DNA of 15,170 bases from Waddliaceae bacterium (GTDB lineage Bacteria; Chlamydiota; Chlamydiia; Chlamydiales; SLFE01): positions 1-15,170 of the forward strand of contig SLFE01000033.1 in NCBI GenBank assembly GCA_007124415.1, given 5' to 3'. Each line of letters starts with the position of its first letter. Positions within the stretch are counted from its first letter, which is position 1. Of this stretch, positions 13,271 to 15,170 are shown one piece after another. The translations under genes and the position numbers were made by a program. Under the pieces are notes generated by a model that searched no databases, was not told the origin of the DNA, and worked only from the letters and a program-made list of their open reading frames with translations.

Positions 13271-13685
13271 AAATATCCCAGGAGGCAGATTCTTTGTCTT
13301 TCAGATTCCAGCCTGTAGGAAAATGGAAGAATGGGGAAAGATAAAATCCGCGGCGGGCAAGCTGTTTTGCATCCTCTTCGATCGCGGCTGCTTCCCTGGA
13401 TCTTAAAGCTCGGTTTTCTTTGATAAATTGAAGGGTTCCTTTATGACTCTTGTTACTTAAATACCTGATTGACAATATATTGCGACTTTCAAGTTTGATG
13501 CAGGGGTGTGGGTTCACAACAACCCACTGGAGAAGGTTGAATTTTTTCTCCAAGGAATAATCCCTGGTAAGTTGAAGCCATTTTTTTGAGACTGATCGTA
13601 AAATTAGAAGTTCTTCACAACATAACTCATTCATTATCAGTAATCTGATTTCATCCGATAAGTTTTCGAATTGGTTTATAAACAT
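13092..13685 (-). CDS. F-box domain protein, putative host-directed effector
   Basis: The first ~45 residues of this 197-aa protein fit an F-box. FENLSDEIRLLIMNELCCEELLILRSVSKKW follows the L-P/S-x-E-I...I...L....L..L..R.VSK.W pattern used to bind Skp1 in SCF ubiquitin ligases. Residues ~50-135 are an unassigned region with many basic residues and aromatics (YLSPFFHFPTGW). The last ~45 are very polar and proline/serine rich (SKEDDHSSSPQDRD). They are encoded entirely opposite hemH, so this tail may be accidental read-through rather than a domain. The ATG at 13685 follows an AT-rich leader with no Shine-Dalgarno. F-box and BTB families are expanded in amoeba-associated chlamydiae, so a translocated effector is a reasonable inference. 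It is divergent from the large protein starting at 13774. Confidence 0.65.
   Translation of the reverse strand: MFINQFENLSDEIRLLIMNELCCEELLILRSVSKKWLQLTRDYSLEKKFNLLQWVVVNPHPCIKLESRNILSIRYLSNKSHKGTLQFIKENRALRSREAAAIEEDAKQLARRGFYLSPFFHFPTGWNLKDKESASWDIFRRLVKEAPCGHFHFEMKAEILPTDKSCIRLTPFQPEPRSKEDDHSSSPQDRDAPLQEQ
13262..13286 (+). terminator. Hairpin at the hemH stop, probable hemH terminator
   Basis: GCCTCCTG (13262-13269) pairs perfectly with CAGGAGGC (13279-13286) around a 9-nt loop. The hemH TGA lies at the stem-loop junction. The following AGATTCTTTGTCTTTC is T rich but interrupted, so termination may be partial. The hairpin lies within the coding part of the antisense F-box gene. Confidence 0.5.
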
Positions 13686-13707
13686 ATTAGTTTAAGTTTT
13701 TAGGTTA

Positions 13708-13746
13708 TGTTATAATAAAGTAAATAAAATATATTAACTTTATAAT
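13708..13746 (+). promoter_or_regulatory. AT-rich divergent promoter region, candidate promoters for the 3' gene
   Basis: The 88-bp gap 13686-13773 is over 80% A+T, unlike the rest of the window. On the plus strand it holds an extended -10, TGTTATAAT (13708-13716), and a second TATAAT (13741-13746). Neither has a good -35; the extended -10 may not need one. A start near 13723 would give a ~50-nt leader. The minus-strand promoter of the F-box gene should lie here too, but I cannot single it out. Confidence 0.45.
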
Positions 13747-13773
13747 TTTTGTAAAATTTAAAGGCAAGCCATT

Positions 13774-15170
13774 ATGGAAGCTCCCGATCGCGATCTCTGG
13801 GTCGTTCTCGGCCAGGGACGAATTCCCCAAGGATTTGATTCATTGCAGATTCCAGGATCACTGCCTGATAATGTACAGGGGCTTGAGGAGGCAGTCGCGG
13901 GACTCGGGAAATTGTCTTTGGAAGCAAAGGTTGACGTTGGCGCAGTTTTTCAAAACGATTCCGCAGGTCCGATTTTCAATAACTTTCTTTCGCAATCGAG
14001 AGTTCTTCAGGAATCGCTAGACCTTCATGAAGCTGTCGGCGCGGACGATTTAGCGGAGCTAGGAGTTGCAAAAGAGCAGCTCTCGGATGTGATTCGTAAT
14101 CAATTTCCCGAGTTAAGTTCCGATCATATCATTTATCATATGATAGATCTCCTGAGCCTTGATCCGGTAATTTTGGTTAAAGCCCTTTATCAAAACCGCG
14201 CAGGATCGATTCATGCTGAGACAATGAATGAAAAAAAACTGGCCGTTTCAGGGTTTTCAAAACAGACTCGCCATCAACCGGTCTGGACTAAAACCGTATC
14301 GGGACTTCCCGAAACAGGAAAAATAGATATTGCGCTTGCTGTTCCGGGGATGCAAACTCTCCACGTTTTATTGACTGTGCCTGAAGACGATCTCCAGGGC
14401 GTTCGTGAAATGACCCGGAGTCAATTTCAGTGGCTGTTATCACATATATTAAGCGGCATTGAGATGGAGGATTCTAGTTCGGCAAGTGAGATGGAAGCGA
14501 TTCGTTTGTCGCGATTGATCAAAAATCGTTTCACCGATATTTTGCCGCTCATCTGCCACGTTTTGTTGACAGGGCAAAAAGCAAATTTCGACCTGAGCCG
14601 CGATCGGTTTGGCATAGAGTTTCAGACGACAGGCGGCATTACGCAAACAGTTTCCTCGGCGATTGACAGTGCCGCAGAAATCAAAATAGGGGAAAGAGAT
14701 TGTCATTCGGCTTATTTGATCAGGAAAATTAGCGGCATCCGGGGAAGCGGCAACAAAACAATCATCAACTTTAAAGAAAAAATCAGGTCCATTAGGTCGA
14801 TTTCCGACGTCAATATGAAAAAGTTTGAGCAAATGTATAGGGAGAATAAGGCGATTGAGACAGCCGATTTTCAAACCATCTTTGAAAAATGGATTGATGA
14901 TGCCGACACCTATCAAAAACTGATTTTAAACTCTCTTTCCGAAACCGGGGATTTCCCGAAAAACTACAATGAAATAAAAAAGCGATTTAAAACCAATTTT
15001 GCCAATATAATCGATTTACTTTTTCGGCATTATGACCAGGACTTTTTTTCTTCGGTATCGAAAGAGGGAGAAAGCTCCCTTTTTCAGGAGCTGATTGGGA
15101 TGCGCGAAGACGTTGTCTTGGCAAACATGCAGCATATGACCGATTCTCTTCCTATGAGGGGATTGGATCC
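13774..15170 (+). CDS. Large unrecognised protein, 3' end beyond window (465+ codons)
   Basis: An ATG at 13774 opens an uninterrupted frame to the end of the window, with AAAGG about 9 nt upstream. It begins MEAPDRDLWVVLGQGRIPQG and has no signal peptide or membrane helix in the visible part. The protein is soluble and mostly helical in appearance. A Leu-rich stretch (SDHIIYHMIDLLSLDPVILVKALYQ) lies near 117-141, beta-like segments near 180-205, and a charged helical region (MKKFEQMYRENKAIETADFQ) near 348-370. I recognise no domain or catalytic motif. Its position opposite an F-box gene, across an AT-rich gap, makes a lineage-specific effector possible, but that is inference. The gene itself is convincing: 1.4 kb with no stop, ordinary codon use and a plausible start site. 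The opposite-strand frames inside it are shadows. Confidence 0.82.
   Translation, partial: MEAPDRDLWVVLGQGRIPQGFDSLQIPGSLPDNVQGLEEAVAGLGKLSLEAKVDVGAVFQNDSAGPIFNNFLSQSRVLQESLDLHEAVGADDLAELGVAKEQLSDVIRNQFPELSSDHIIYHMIDLLSLDPVILVKALYQNRAGSIHAETMNEKKLAVSGFSKQTRHQPVWTKTVSGLPETGKIDIALAVPGMQTLHVLLTVPEDDLQGVREMTRSQFQWLLSHILSGIEMEDSSSASEMEAIRLSRLIKNRFTDILPLICHVLLTGQKANFDLSRDRFGIEFQTTGGITQTVSSAIDSAAEIKIGERDCHSAYLIRKISGIRGSGNKTIINFKEKIRSIRSISDVNMKKFEQMYRENKAIETADFQTIFEKWIDDADTYQKLILNSLSETGDFPKNYNEIKKRFKTNFANIIDLLFRHYDQDFFSSVSKEGESSLFQELIGMREDVVLANMQHMTDSLPMRGLD

Noticed and set aside
14449..14916. 155-codon minus-strand open frame near the right end
   Set aside because: It lies inside the 1.4-kb plus-strand frame starting at 13774, which has a better start site and length.

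Overview
The window is chromosomal DNA, most likely from an environmental chlamydia of the Parachlamydiales; a Waddlia-like organism is my best guess. Four things point there. A soluble PAS-type histidine kinase sits next to a sigma-54 activator (the chlamydial CtcB/CtcC, or AtoS/AtoC, pair). A short glutamyl-tRNA reductase and a Cys-rich ferrochelatase are present. rpsD, murJ and nfo lie close together, as I recall they do in Chlamydia. Eukaryotic-type BTB and F-box proteins occur among these genes, and expansions of both families are known in amoeba-associated chlamydiae. The taxon is inferred from gene content, not from a database match.

Layout from left to right. (1) 1-2087 (+): the end of a small basic coiled-coil protein, coupled to a 592-aa DUF115/Maf-like glycosyltransferase. 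(2) 2089-4534 (-): the two-component pair, kinase first, then regulator, overlapping by 11 bp. (3) 4604-5330 (+): rpsD alone, with its own promoter and a strong intrinsic terminator. (4) 5332-5496: a 165-bp imperfect palindrome that ends exactly at the murJ stop codon. (5) 5496-6806 (-): murJ, short at its C terminus. (6) 6830-8260 (+): a BTB-domain protein with a leucine-rich C-terminal part. (7) 8286-8678 (-): a 130-aa orphan. (8) 8825-11094 (+): the nfo-asnS operon. (9) 11091-13270: hemA (-) and hemH (+), head to head. (10) 13092-13685 (-): an F-box protein whose 3' end lies antisense to hemH. (11) 13774-15170 (+): the first 465 codons of a large unrecognised protein that runs off the window.

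The window mixes two kinds of gene. Housekeeping functions cover ribosome assembly, AP-site repair, Asn-tRNA charging, lipid II flipping and the first and last dedicated enzymes of heme synthesis. The putative effectors are the BTB and F-box proteins, which look like adaptors for host Cul3 and SCF ubiquitin ligases, and perhaps the large 3' protein. Packing is tight. Convergent genes are separated by 1 bp (DUF115/ctcC), overlap by 4 bp (asnS/hemA), or overlap by 179 bp (hemH/F-box). I see no CRISPR array, insertion sequence, tRNA or rRNA, and no gene-free stretch longer than about 210 bp.
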